Assembly: GCA_023105745.1 (NCBI GenBank)
Contig: JALGQZ010000002.1
Coordinates: 44,010,997 to 44,074,996, forward strand
Direction of reading: 5' to 3'
Length of the DNA stretch: 64,000 bases
Source of the DNA: Austropuccinia psidii
Lineage: Eukaryota; Basidiomycota; Pucciniomycetes; Pucciniales; Sphaerophragmiaceae
In this document: piece after piece, positions 1 through 12,756 of the stretch
Layout of the letters: each line of letters opens with the position of its first letter
Position numbering within the stretch: the stretch's first letter is position 1
Notes under the pieces: generated by a model
The model's input: the letters and a program-made list of their open reading frames with translations, nothing else
Databases searched by the model: none
Told to the model about the DNA's origin: nothing
Program-made: the position numbers and the translations under genes

Positions 1-3000
1 AGCTTCAATTTATATAAGATTTGAAGGAATAAATAAACAAACAGAAGAAAAGGATTCTAAGTAATTCTAGAGTATGAGAAAAAAAAGGAAGAAATAAAAT
101 CACAATCAGTTTCAATCCGGTTTATATCAGTAGATGAAAACTAGAAGAAAGAAACTTACATAATATTATAGTTCTATTTTCCTCTTTTCTCATTTCATTA
201 TCCATTTTTTGTCATTTCAAATTCTATTAATTAACAAAAAAATAAAAAAAATCTCTCTTTTTTTTGAAACATGAAATAATAAAGCAGGCCTGTCAGCTCT
301 CACTAACCCCAAAGATGACTCCAAAGGTCGGAGATGGAATTCTACAGTTGCCACCAGCCATAGAGGCATAATGGACATAAAAGTGGGACTGGAAATTCAA
401 GAACACCCTGCTTATGGTCAACTAATATTCAAGTGATCAAATGAGCTTGGAAAAATAACCATCCCAAAGTAGCTCTAAGCTTCACTGAGCATGGTATGAG
501 TCATCTAGAGCTCGAAATTACACAAACGGAGCCACCCGACTTCCTTACTGGCCCAAAGCAGCTTTAAGTATCACTAGAGCTATAATTAATGCTTAGTAAC
601 CTACTAATAGTAAAACAGGCCACCCGACCTCCTTGTATCCATTATTAAGGTGTAATAGCACCTATAATAGCACTACAACAAACCAACCTGACTTTATTGC
701 AAGTACCACAAGCAAATTTTTAGCCCCAATAAATGGCCTTCAAGAGCTATTGACGAGGGAACGAACCATCTGAAAGGGCTTAGAGCATGATAAAGTGCCT
801 CTCTAAGACACTTACAATTAAAACACAGCACCTTAGCAGATCTCAGGCCTGGTAAAGGGTAAATGAAGGGGAATGTTGATGACCTTATTTTCATAAAGAT
901 CCTAAGAAACCCAGAGGCTAACAAGAATTCACCCAAACTCATTCAAAGTATCATAATTTATGAACTGAAGCCCTTATAATCAATGGGCTCAAGAGTTAAA
1001 CAAGGGGCTAAATTCAAATTATCTAATTTCAGCTTCAAAAGGCTGTAACAAGTGTCAAAAAAGAGGAAGGAAAGAAAGTAATGCTCATCCACAAGAAGGG
1101 GGTATTTATAGTCATGGACAAAACATCTGGGATGCATAATTCAAATCCACTCAATCAGCATTTGTACTAAAACAAAGCTAAAACTCTATATCAAGATCTT
1201 GAATAATTCCAGCTTAACAGAATGACGTAGACTAATAATAGCATATATCAACAAGCTTACCAAGACCCTACCTTAGTTTAATTAAATAAGCCAGGCTTGG
1301 CTTAGGATTCTGGCAGTATCATATTTGGATCACACACATAAAAAACTACTCCTTATCAGCTACTGGAAGAGGTAGTTCTGACTTGATCAAAAGAAAATAA
1401 TCTTTTTGGCTTCAAAGAAAATGCACCCACAATGGTGGCAGGGATTCAGTATTTATAGTCGCTGATAAACCATCTTGACCACTCTGTCTTCAGCTTAAAA
1501 CTGCTTTGAATTGGCTTGAACATGGAATAACATGAACAATATATATTGCAAATGTGACATGCTTTTGGAGGAGGTGGTTCAAGCACTGAAGGAAGAATAA
1601 AAAGCGGTGTCTCACTGAATAGCTTGGAAATACGGGCAAGGCAATCTTGCGTTAGCACCACATCAAGCAATGGGAAAGCAATCAACCGTCGTAATACAGT
1701 TCTGGAAGAATGCCGGTGCCCCGCTGTATGCAGTATTTTAGACAGCAACACTGGCAGCTGCACAATCACATTTGAAGCCCATGGCTTCTGATTCAAAAGC
1801 TCCTCCGCCAGGCATAGCAGAATCAGAAACTAAAAAATAAGAAGAGAAATTAAAGGGTTTTGACAGCTTCAGCCTGCCTTTGACCAATAAAAAAAACAAC
1901 TCTAAACACGCTAGAAGACTGCATGCCGTAACTGCGGAATACAAATTTATGCAGGTCTTGATAGCCATACTCCTCTGACACCAATGTTTGACAGAAAACA
2001 ACCAACCAATCCAATTGTCCCTTCCATTACATCCAATGAAAGCTATGGGAGGAGGTAGTGCTAACAAAATGAATACAGTTATAAAAGAATGCCAGTGCTG
2101 CACTTCATTCAAACATTTAAGCAAAAATAAGCATTATGACAACATCAGCAAGTCAGCTTAACTCTTTCACCAAAAAAATGCAATAGTACCATGTCCAATG
2201 CTTTAGGTAGCACTACTAGTTTGGCTTGGTGGAAGAACAAAGAACATGAAACACCACTATGCAACTAGCTGAACAATAAGCTGTACAATCATGACAGGGA
2301 GCTTGCTTCCTAACTCCCTAGTGACAGGTCTAATTATTATGGTGGATTTAGATAGGAGGAAAGTTTAAACACCAACCACTGACAGTTGTTGTGGTTATGA
2401 TCACATCCAAAGGCCTCTTGAAGGTCAGTCAGTGGCTAATACCTCATACAGAGGTGTTTGAAGAGTTTCCAAGGCAAACTATTACCCCTAGGATCCAGTA
2501 AAACAGTAGCATCAGCCCTACAACAGCCTACCTGAATGGCTTGAATGTTTTTTAAGAGACTTCAATCACCCCAAAATCACAGTACAACTTAATTAGAACA
2601 TATTAGTCAATGTATAACACCCCTTAGCCCCAAGAGCAAATGACCAGAAGCTGTTTTGAGCAAAATTAAGGGCTTATTGAGCCCATTATAACACCATACA
2701 CCTCAGCCAACTCAATTGTTTTGACAAAGTAAGGGGTTTAAAACACCCAAAATTGATTATATCAGAATATAGGTTTTTTGTAAGGAGATTATAAATGAAA
2801 GCAGCCTACCCGAAGCATCCTGGAGGGTTGTAAAAATCTAGACCAGCCTGTAAAGCTTACTAACTTACTTTCTAACAATGACAAAAGAAACATGATTAAT
2901 AAATTAATAATAGAGAAAACAAAGTAAAATTGATATAAATATACATCTAAACTTCTTGTTTATTTGTTATTTTTATTTCTATTAAAATTTTTATTTAAAT

Positions 3001-3180
3001 TTACTAATGATTTTTTTTACAAAGGCCTTAAAAAGAATAATAAATAAAAAAATAAATAAAAAAAAGCCCTCATCATGGCTTTAAGCTGATGGTTTCTTTT
3101 CATTTTTTTAAAAATTTTGTTTGGTCTGACATTTCATATTCCCAATTACTACAGGGCTCTAAATTAATGAAACAAAAAAA
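1..3180. other. Decayed repeat-rich DNA, no gene recognised
   Basis: No convincing coding region is seen. Two stretches reading TATTTATAGTC (1103-1113 and 1450-1460) are TATA-like boxes (TATAAATA) on the minus strand with partly similar flanks, which suggests remnants of LTR promoters pointing left. A motif close to GCCACCCGAC-TCCTT recurs at about 530 and 620, and a segment around 1690-1725 resembles 2070-2105. Open frames on the minus strand at 1446-1796 and 1738-2124 show no domain I recognise. AT-rich simple stretches lie near 240-260 and 3035-3065. I read this as old transposon debris, but the family is unknown. Confidence 0.35.
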
Positions 3181-3181
3181 A

Positions 3182-5856
3182 ATTCCTCAGCAAGACATTA
3201 AACTGCTAAACTTTACATTTAATTTGATTTTTGACACTTGACTCATACTGAATTATTTTATTTTAAATTCTACAGGTTTTCAATATACAAAAATGTCCTC
3301 AGGAAGTATTCAACATCACAAAAAAACACTCTCAGGATTTTATAAGCTTAGGAAAATGTTTTTAAAGTAAAAAGGATTCCTCAATAGGACTACAAACTGT
3401 TTGAGCTAATAATACAACTTGGCTTTGAAGATTAATCACATGCCATGAAACCCCAAAGGAAACAATCATGTACCTGGACACAAGATATGGTGCTTGGAAA
3501 GACCATAAACTGCCCCTTCAGGGATCAAGAAACCCCTCAGGCTATCATCAAGAATATCAACAACAAGAAATAACCAATGGTCCTTGGCAAGACCATAAAC
3601 TGCCAACCATTAAAAATTTTCAACAAGGACTTAAAGCTACAACACAATCAACCAATGATCCTTGGCAAGACCATAAACTGCTTATTTAAAGTGTTCAAAA
3701 AGATTCAACAAGGACTATAAAAAACAGGATAAGTCCCAGGAAAGACTATAAGCTACCTAAGGCTTCATTTCTTATTCCTTTTAATTTCTAATTTTATGTC
3801 ATTATAAAAAAGAATTTGAGAGATTTACTGACTTAAACCTGTTGAACATATTTTTTAATTTTTTTTACTTCAAATTCAATTATTTTTACCTAAGAATTAG
3901 GGGCATATACCATTCATGATCTCAAGAATATTCTAGTTATTTATTATCTTTATTATACTTTTCCTACTATTACAACAAAAGCCATTAAATTGGCTTGATT
4001 TTTTAACTCAAAAAACAATAATTAAAAAAACAAAAAAACAAACCCTACATCAACTAATTGGTCAAAACAATCAATTTATTTAAACTATTTCTTGAATTAC
4101 AAGAAAGTGATTGGAACTTGCTTGAAAATAAGAAGTATTTGTGTCATGAAGGCATTAATTGAACTCTGAAGGATCTATTTATATTAAAAACTCATAAATT
4201 GATGACATAATTTGGGGAATTTACATATTAATAACACCTCAATGTGCTATTTATTCCAAAAGTAATTTTGAAAGCCCCCCAAAAGCAAACAAGATTTTTT
4301 TTAAAAAACTGTAAAAATTCTTATTTTTCACTGTTTATACTTTTTCAACAACTCAAATGCATTTATGGGTAACAGAAAATCTGAACCATAAAGGGGATGG
4401 ACTTGAAATAAAGTCTGAGTCACAATGATGATTCCAAAAGGAAGAGGTGTGGAATAATGAGGGTCATTATATGAATAAAGGACCCAAATTATGATCATTC
4501 AACTATGTAATATTAATCATAAATACTCTCAAGAGCACCAATTTTTACTGATTGGCACAACTTACCACCTTTAACCAAACAATTCCATGATCTTAATTGT
4601 GATTCAGGTTTATTTCTTTTAAATTGTGATTTTTACTCAGATATCTCACTTAATGGTTATTTTATACTTACATTAAAAAAAACTTATTATTGAATAATCA
4701 TCAAAATGAAATTATGTAAATTTTATGTATCATTATTTATCCTTATCAAAATCACTATAAAAAATGAGGGGAGGGTCAACTTATTTCTTACACTATCCCT
4801 CATCGTGGAAGTTTTGGGGGAATGAGGATATATCCTCTTCAAAATTTTAAAACCAACTCAACATTTTTAAATGGAGAGGGGGGCCCTTATCCAAAAAAAA
4901 CAAATATTATTAAAAAAACATCAACCAATTAAAATTAAAATAAATCTTAAATCATATTGTTATTACAATTTGTTATTTTTTATTTTTCATTTGTTTATAA
5001 CAGGTTTAATTCAGGAATACAAAAGAACAAAAGGACATAAATTATTTTGAAGAAATAGCAAGAGAATTGGGAAACAACTCATTATAGGAAAATTATTCAT
5101 AATACTGAAAATTAAGAAGATTATTTATAAGGAAAAGCAGGAGTTCCTTATGGATTGACCTTTGAACAACATCAGACCTTGGAGATTTCTTTGATTTTGG
5201 ATTGAAACGCATTTGGAATTCAAGAATTACTGGCCAGGATTTATGGACTGAAGGATGAATCACTGGATTAAATATTGACTTAGGATTCACTCAACATGAT
5301 GGACCAACAAGATGATGTAAAACAAGCAACTCAAATTTCCCTTGGGATTTTAAAGAAGCTTGAAGACTCAAGAGGTCCTCAGCATGACACTAAACTGCTT
5401 CCCCTGTAGACTTGGGCAGGGAAACTATAAAAAATCACAGCCAAGAAGCTGGAGGGAATTTTCCTAGTCAGGAGAAGTGCTGAAGGACCATTTTTGTCCT
5501 TAGCATGGAAATAAACTGCTCCCTTTGTGTAACAGGAACAAGGGGCCAGGTATTTAGAATTATCAAATTGGCCAAAATGAAAAAAATGGAGTCCCAAGCC
5601 ATCAATTAAGACAAGAAAATTCCTTATCAAGAAATAAAACAACCAGAAAAATCTTGCATCAAGTGGGAATCATGAAGACTGAAGAATGAAACAAGAGTCT
5701 AGTGGAATCCAAAATCAAGCCCAAATGAGCTCAACAATCAAGATAAGCCCTTGGATTAGGCCAGGAGGTCCTTGCATGACTTAAACTGCAGGGCTTGTAT
5801 ACCTAATATACAGGGGTTACACACCTAGTTGTAGGTCCTGTATGACCTTAAACTAC
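3182..5856 (+). repeat. Dispersed degenerate GGTCCT...TAAACTGC boxes
   Basis: A motif of about 25 bases, close to GGTCCT followed by GCA-GAC and then ATAAACTGC, recurs in the same orientation at about 3182-3206, 3375-3401, 3489-3514, 3579-3603, 3656-3681, 3731-3757, 5372-5398, 5494-5520, 5766-5789 and 5832-5856. The box at 3579 and the one at 3656 agree almost base for base. The spacing is irregular (roughly 75-120 bp within a cluster, with a gap from 3.76 to 5.37 kb). The series ends just before the pol remnant of the family-1 element, so the boxes may belong to that element's untranslated leader or to a gag region that has lost its coding frame. A short open frame at 3468-3689 repeats PW-DHKLP only because it crosses these boxes. 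Confidence 0.55.
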
Positions 5857-5962
5857 ATTTTTTATGGAAGAAGGAAGAAAGAAGAATTGTGAAGACCTCC
5901 ATATTTCAGGACACTAGCAAAGTCTTAGAAATCATTAAAAGAAAGAAGAAAAAAATTACTAA

Positions 5963-8900
5963 TTGAATATGGATCACCAAATTGTAGCAGCCAAATATAA
6001 ATCAGTCCTGAAGAAGGTGACCCCAGTCAATGATCCAATGCCTCAAGACCTTAATCCACCTTTGGAAAGACCACCTTTGTCAAGAGATCCTTATGAAACA
6101 CCCTTATCACCCAACCCACCTATATTTCAAGAAACCTTCAAGGTCACCCATGAAAGACTGCAGGCAGTTAATTTTGGCCCACCAGGATGGTTATCAAATG
6201 AAGAAATTGATTTACTCAAAAATATTATTACTTTAAGGGAAAAAGAAATAGCCTTCTGTGAAGAAGAAAGAGGACTACTCAAGCACTCATATGGAAAACC
6301 TTACAAAATACCAGTAATACCTCATGAACCTTAGCAGAAGAAACCAATTCCTATTCCCAAATCTATTTTACCTCAGTTTACTGAATTAATCAGAGAAAGA
6401 ATCAGGACTGGACTCTATGAGCAATCCACCTCAAGCTACACAAGCCCAATATTTTGTGTGGCCAAATCAAATGGGAAACTCAAAATTGTCCATGACCTTC
6501 AAGAACTCAACAAAGTCACCATCAAGTATGCTGGCTTACCACCTCACATTGAAGAATTTGTAGATGCATTTGCAGGAAGAGCATGTTATGGACTAGGAGA
6601 CATCATGGGAGGATATGATTAAAGAGAATTAGATGTCACTACAAGACCCCTCACTACTTTTGAAACATCCCTTGGAAGGATGAAGCTCACAAGACTACCC
6701 CAAGGAGCCACCAACTCAATAGCAGTATACCAAGCCCAAATGACCTGGATACTCCAAGAAGAAATACCAGAAAGTGTAGGAATTTTTATTGATGATGGAG
6801 GAATAAAAGGACCAAGATCACTTTACAATCATGAAACACTACCAAAAAACCCCTCAATTAGAAGATTTATATGGGAATATGCCATAACATTACAAAGAAT
6901 TTTATTCAGGATTTAAGAAGAAAGACTTACTATCTCAGGATTGAAGTTTGCATGCTGTGTTCCAGCTTTGGACATAGTAGGCCATGTTGTATCATTCAAA
7001 GGAAGAACAATCTCAAAACAAAAGATCAACAAGATTAAAAATTGGCCAACACCTCTCAACAAAAAGGAAATAAGGGGATTTTTTGGTCTTTGTGCCTATG
7101 TAAGAATGTTTATTGAAAACTTCTCACAAGTTGCATCACCACTCAGAAGGCTCACCAGAGAAGATGTTGACTAGGACTGGGATCAAAAATGCAAAGACGA
7201 TTTCCATAAGCTCAGAAAAATAGTTGGAGAAGAAATAAATCTCAAGAAATTGGATTATGACAAAGGATAAGGAAAAATTAAGCTACATTGCTGCAGGAGC
7301 AGTACTCACCCAAGAAGATAAAGAAGGAAAAGACAGACCAGTATTATATGAATCAATAACCTTTTCAAAATTAGAATCAAAATACTCAAAACCCAAATTG
7401 GAACTCTGTGGAGTTGCAAGAATTCTCAAGAAGCTTCACGCAATAATTTGGGGACAACATTTTGAGGTACAAGTTGATGCCAAGGCCTTAATTGAAATGA
7501 TCAATACCCCTTGCTTACCCAATGCCCCCATGACAAGATGGGTGGCTTTCATTCAGCTATTTTCCTTTTATTTGGTACACAAACCAGGGAAGACTTTCAC
7601 TATGCCAGATGGGCTATCCAGAAGACCAAAAAACTCAGAAGAAGATGAATATGCACCAGAATTTGATGATGGAGAAGATTGGATCAAGCCACACCCTGGA
7701 TTTGAGGCTAAGAATGTAAATTCACTCCATTTTTCAAAAGTACAAGTACCAACCAAACAAGAAGGATTTTGGAAGAGAATGAAAGAATACTTAAGTACAA
7801 TGAAAAAACCACAACCAAGCAAAGCTGAAGAGTTTAGAAGGATTCAAAGAGGGTCACCCAACTTTTTCTTGGAAGATGGCCAGCTTAAAAGAGGAAACAA
7901 CCCAAACCCTCAACTGGTGATATCAAGTCAAGAATTTCAAAGCTACATTTTAAAGTCACTTCATGAAGAAATGGGCCACAGAGGGGAAAATGAAACTTAC
8001 AGAAGAATTAAAGAAAGATTTTGGTAGGAAGGAATGAAGAAATCAGTCAAGAAATGGGTTCAATCTTGGCTGGCCTGCCAAAAGAGAAGTCAAAGCTTAC
8101 AAAGGGAACAACGAAAATATACAGCAACATCAACAATCTTTGAGAGGGTCAGTATGGATGCAGTCCATATAAAATCTGGAAGATGGAAGTATATGGTTGT
8201 GGCAAGAGATGATTTTTCAGGATGGCCAGAAACAGTTGGACTAGTTAAATTAACAGAAAAAGCAGTTTCAGAATGGTTCACCTCAGAATGGATAGGCAGG
8301 TATGGCTCACCAAAAGAAGTAACTGTTGATGGGGGGCCAGAGTTTGGAAAAGAATCGCAAGATGCAGTAAAGAAAGCAGGATCAAGGATCAGAGTCACCA
8401 CACCCTATTACCCAGAGTCTCAAGGAATGGTGGAAAGGGGCCATAAACAACTCAAAGATGCATTAGTCAAAATGTGTGGGGAAGGTGGAGGAAAATGGAA
8501 AGAATATTGACCACTAGTGACATTGGCTGACAAAATCTCCACTAAAAGGACAACTGGTTTCTCACCATTTGAGCTCCTATTTGGACAACTACCAGTATTA
8601 CCAATTGACATTGAAACAAAATCCTTTTTAGCAGTAGAATGGCGCAAAATATCCACAACTGAGGAATTATTGGAATCCAGAGCTAAACAATTAGAAGGAA
8701 AAGAAGAAATGAGAAGGAAAGCAGCAGAAAAACTCAAAAAATCAAGGGAGGACTCAATTAAATATTGGGATAGAAGAATGGCACACCAACTGAGATCACC
8801 TCTTAATCCAGGAGATTTGGTCCTGGTTTACAATAAAGCAATAGAAACTAATTGGGGACTACTTTTCAAAACAAATAGAATGGACCCTACAGAGTGATCA

Positions 8901-9109
8901 GACAGATAAACAATGGACCATATGAACTTGAGGAGCTTGATGGAACATGATTAGAAAGAAGATTTGAAGCATCTCAAGTCAAGAGGTTCTACCCAAGAGG
9001 AAAGTTGATAGACACAAACGAAGACACAGAAGAAGAACAAAGTGAAGAAGATGAATCAATAAATGAGGAAGAGGTATTTGAGGAGACCACAGAATCAGAT
9101 GAAGAATAG
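5963..9109 (+). pseudogene. Ty3/gypsy pol remnant (RT, RNase H, integrase), family 1
   Basis: This is a degraded polyprotein that copied the element's RNA and integrated it. In order, it holds an N-terminal linker (5963-6331), reverse transcriptase with FIDD in place of YLDD (6785-6796), an RNase H/connection region (7257-7650) and integrase. The integrase has a zinc-binding His pair (HEEMGHRGENE), a core with Asp 8157-8159, Asp 8328-8330 and Glu 8433-8435 (DD35E), and a C-terminal GDLVLVYN region. One zinc-ligand Cys before LACQ appears to be replaced by Trp. In-frame stops interrupt it at 6332, 6620, 6914, 7172, 8025 and 8508, and frame shifts occur near 7262-7280 and 8870. Gag and protease are not recognisable upstream. 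The assignment rests on motif order and residues; the resemblance to rust-fungus elements is from memory. It cannot be functional. Confidence 0.9.
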
Positions 9110-9142
9110 AGAGCTCTCACCTGGAATTCTGGGGACAGCATT

Positions 9143-9157
9143 AAATGGAGAGGGGGA
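9143..9157 (+). other. Polypurine tract of the family-1 element
   Basis: AAATGGAGAGGGGGA sits between the end of pol and the first base of the LTR (TGTGGTATTCC). This is where plus-strand DNA synthesis is primed in LTR retrotransposons. It fixes the left edge of the 3' LTR and the plus-strand sense of the element. Confidence 0.8.
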
Positions 9158-11098
9158 TGTGGTATTCCATACCATTTTTTTCACCAGGCTCAAGCTCATA
9201 GTACCCCATAACAGGAGTAAATCTAGCCTACAGGCAGACTTACACTCATATTTTACACCAAAAGGTCAGTTTTACAGCAAGAAGCTGGATTTAACTCATA
9301 AAACCATGGCACAGGCACCAAAGGGCAGTGTATGTGTGTAAATAAATTATTCAATTTCATTATGTATATGTAAAAATCAAGTTACATATAGCAAACTAGT
9401 TACAACAAATAAGGTACCACCCTTTAAATTACACATTCCACTCAGCCTTACACCCCCCTATAGCCACAGGACTCATGCAGCAATAAAAGGAAACCTGCAT
9501 GAATTACACAGCAGCCTAGCACTCAACATAGAAAAGTCACATGATGCAAAGCTGAAATGCATGGAATTTCTGCAATGAATTTACAACACAGCCACAGGAG
9601 TACCTTATCTTATATCCACAGTAACCCCACTTGAAACCCTAAATCAGAATCAGAATTATTTACACCACTCATCACCTCATGCAAACCAAAGCTAGTTACA
9701 ACAGGCTGCATGCAGTACACACTTCTAATTAAATCTCAACAACATGACTATGCACAGCATGTGTAAAACTAAAAAAAATCACATCATCTCATATACAACA
9801 GTAAATTCATCAGTGCAAGACATTGTCACCTGACCTCATTTTAAAGTTAAAAGGAAGAAACACAGCCAGGACACCTGCATAAATTACAAAGCCACTTCTA
9901 CCAAGCCTAAAAGTGACATATGCAAAGGAAATACAAGGTCATCACATGATACTGAATCCACCAACAGAATATCATGTGACAGAAAAGAGTCTGTGCACAA
10001 CAAAAATCCCCATCAAAAATTGAATCACCTCATGCATGCAAGGAAAATTCAAGAATATCACATCATAGTTAGTTCACAAAAAGACAATCATGTGATGAAT
10101 GGAGGCTGTGCAGAGAAATAATTATCACCAAACCTTAAATCACCTGACCCATGAAAGAAAAGTCATCACCAAAAACAGAGTCACATTATGAAATCAAGAG
10201 GAATTAAAAGGGAAAAAGACAGCTCCCATGGAGGGCCCCCTGGGCTCTCTCCCCCCATGCAAATTATATCCCATGCACATTATATCCCCTGCACATTGCA
10301 AGCACAGGAATAATTCATCCCTGACCTGTGAGGTAGTCCAGTATATTATAGTAAATTTACTTGCCCAGTAGCTAAGCTCAGTGGAAGTATAGTGTTGAAG
10401 ATTACCCAGTAGCTAAGCTCAGTGGAATCTTATTATTATTAAAAATAAAAAATTATTATTAAATTATCCAGAACCCAAGAATAGGGTTACTACTCTATCA
10501 AAATATTTTATCCAGTAAAATTGAAACCATTTATAGACTTAAAAATAACTTGCCCCTTTAAAAATCTAATATCAAAAGATCTTACCTCTTAAATTTAACA
10601 AATACTATTTTATCTTATTATTAAACACTCTTAAAAAACATAAAAAACCTTTAAAAGATTATTTTACTCTATTATACTTTCAACTTAAGAAAATTACCTT
10701 TATCAAAACTCATCAAATTTTCCAGAAAACCTTATACCCATCTTACCAAGGATTTATCAGCAAGAAGAAACCACTCACCCCAATTTCACTAAAAAACATA
10801 AATTATACAGACAAGTGTTTCATTAAAATCACATTTTAACCAAAATTACTGACATTATTATTTTTCATATTATATATTGAATAGGTCTGATCTGAGACTG
10901 CTGAATTCTGTCTTCTGAAGTTGTAAAGTCACTTACTAATTTTATTTGGGTTTGTGAGCTCCAAGGAAGATTTTGTTCAGTATTTTAGGAGGGGCAGGAA
11001 ATACACCCTTGCCACCCTTGGTTACAGGAACTATTAGCAACTCAAAACTAGTTACCTGTGATTTCCCCCTCCAGGTACTGCCTTATGTTAATCCCACA
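9158..11098 (+). mobile_element. 3' LTR of the family-1 gypsy element
   Basis: The LTR starts TGTGGTATTCCATACC directly after the polypurine tract and ends AATCCCACA, giving TGTGG/CCACA terminal inverted bases and a length of 1941 bp. Inverted, its right end matches the starts of the copies at 41907, 45540 and 60262 (TGTGGG..., GGCAGT-CCT, then a stretch ending in AATC-GAC/CTATTC-like sequence). Its left end matches the ends of the copies at 43774 and 48111 (GGTAT--ATACCACA inverted). The sequence right of 11098 continues a family-2 gag, so the element inserted into or recombined with that gag. No 5' LTR is recognised upstream. Short open frames inside it (for example 9063-9341) are not considered genes. 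Confidence 0.8.
10364..10427 (+). repeat. 41-bp period duplication inside the family-1 LTR
   Basis: CCCAGTAGCTAAGCTCAG and the five bases TGGAA after it occur at 10364-10386 and again at 10405-10427, an exact 23-bp repeat with a 41-bp period. The inverted copy near 46580 has one related CAGCTACTGGGCTTAA segment, so this looks like a local duplication in this LTR copy. Confidence 0.7.
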
Positions 11099-12089
11099 CT
11101 GCCATCAAGCTCCAGGCTGACGTCCAACAAGTCTTGATGAGAATCAATGTTTGAAGGATTGGAGGCAAATTGATCTAGAATCCTGGAGGCCAAACCCTTC
11201 CTGAAATGAAGAATAAGGGCCCTTTCACCCCAATCTCAAATTCTTGAAACCAAACTCTGGAAATTGGCAATGTATTGGGCAACATGCCCACCTTCTTTCA
11301 TTCCCAGGCCATCCAGCTCTTCTTCAGCTTTTCTCACTTCATTTGGGTCCCCAAAGAGAGTGAAGAGTTGGGATTCAAACAATGGCCATTAATTGATAAG
11401 ATAACTCAAGTCTTGATTAGTGAGATTGGACAGATAAGGCTCAATCCATTTTGCAGCCCTGCCAACTAAAAATGAAGTGGCATAAAGAACTTTCTTTCTG
11501 TCTTGAGAGAAATTTTCCAGGTCATTGTGAAAAATAAGTTGACAAGACTGAATAAAGCTTCTGACTTTGAAGGGTTGAGTCCCATCAAAGCATTCCGGTG
11601 CCTTCATAGATGGAGGCTTGAACGCTGGTGGTCTTGAAGCTTCAGAAGATGCAGCGGCTTGAAGATTGGCCATAATTTGCGTCATTTGCTGCATGATGGC
11701 CAATAAGGATGGTACAGGCTGATAAGACAGGGCTAGAGTTGGTCCTGTGGTGCCTTCAGGTGCCCCCACAGGAGCAGGAGAAGCCTCAGTGCCATCAGAC
11801 CCCTCCTCTTCCACAGAATTCTCCTCCTCCCCTTCACCATATTCACCTGGACCTCTAAATGTAGTCCTTGACATGCCTGGAAAACTGCCGACTACTCCTG
11901 AAAAAGATTTGGATCTTCTTGGCACTCTTCCTTCCTTCCTGAATGGTGCTGCTACCTCCTTTATTGGGCCTTCAGTGGTGGAACTGTTGGGGTCCCATCA
12001 AAAAGAGCTCTTGGAGTAGGAGTCAGAACAGCCTGAGCTTGGGCCTGAGATCTTTTATCTCTTGCAGGAGGTGAGTGTTGAAGTGGCAT
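11099..12089 (-). pseudogene. Gag remnant of a minus-strand family-2 element
   Basis: Read on the minus strand from an ATG at 12089-12087, this matches the gag at 16504 residue for residue over long stretches: the MPLQHSPPAR start, the acidic Glu-rich segment, then PPAFK-PSMKAPECFDG, QSCQLIFHND and RAAKWIEPYLSNLTNQD. Gag would form the particle around the element RNA. A deletion of about 16 bp near 11960-11975 shifts the frame, and a stop follows YLIN near 11389. The gene is cut at 11098, where the family-1 LTR begins, so the nucleocapsid zinc knuckle and all of pol are absent. Confidence 0.85.
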
Positions 12090-12756
12090 GATTGAATAAT
12101 ATTAAAATTTAAATGAAAATAATAAAAACTTGAATAAACAACTTGAGGCAAAATCAAAATAGTCTTGAAGTTCAAATCAAAATCAAATCTTGAGGGAAAA
12201 TCAATAAATCAATGAATCAACATCAATCAATCAATCAAAATCAAATTTCAAATCAATTCAAGCTGAAATCTTGCAGAAATATAAATCAATCAGCTCTTGA
12301 GGTCAAAATCAATGTAAATCAATTTTCTTGATGTGAAAAGTCAACAAAATCAATAAAATCTTCAGGGAAATTAATTTTCTTGAAGTCAATGTCAATTTAC
12401 GTCAAATCAATTAGTCAAAATCAGAATCAAGTGAGATCTTCCTGAAAAAACAAAATTCTTGAAGAACAAATCAAATATGAATCTTGATGTGAAGACGTGT
12501 CTAAATGATAATAATGATCAATTTGAATTTCAATAATGAGGGCCTGAATATGAGAAATTTGATGAATTGAATGAATATGAAAATGGGTCAGCTTTCAAAT
12601 TTCAGGATGAAGAAATGAATAAGAGAAAAATGAGAGGTGACAAATAAATTGTAAGTTCATAAAACATTAAAGAGTCATAATTTTGATGAAGTGAAATGAA
12701 TGAATTAAAATATAAGAATGAATGAAAAGAAGAAAATTATGAGTTAATTAATATAA
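12090..12756 (-). other. Leader of the minus-strand family-2 element
   Basis: This untranslated stretch lies between LTR and gag, inverted relative to 15811-16503. It is dominated by degenerate CAATCAAAATCAAAT repeats (TTGATTTTGATTG on the sense strand). No tRNA primer-binding site could be named with confidence. Confidence 0.7.

Noticed and set aside
1446..2124. Two overlapping minus-strand frames of 116 and 128 codons
   Set aside because: No domain, splice pattern or repeat partner was recognised, and the codon content is unconvincing. Kept only as part of the unresolved left region.
3468..3689. 73-codon frame with repeated PW-DHKLP motif
   Set aside because: The amino-acid repeat follows from the GGTCCT...TAAACTGC DNA boxes, which also occur outside any open frame. 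Better described as a DNA repeat.
4867..4884. Second polypurine-like AAATGGAGAGGGGGG, similar to 9143-9157
   Set aside because: It is not followed by a TGTGG LTR start, and no pol end precedes it. Possibly a relic, but unsupported.
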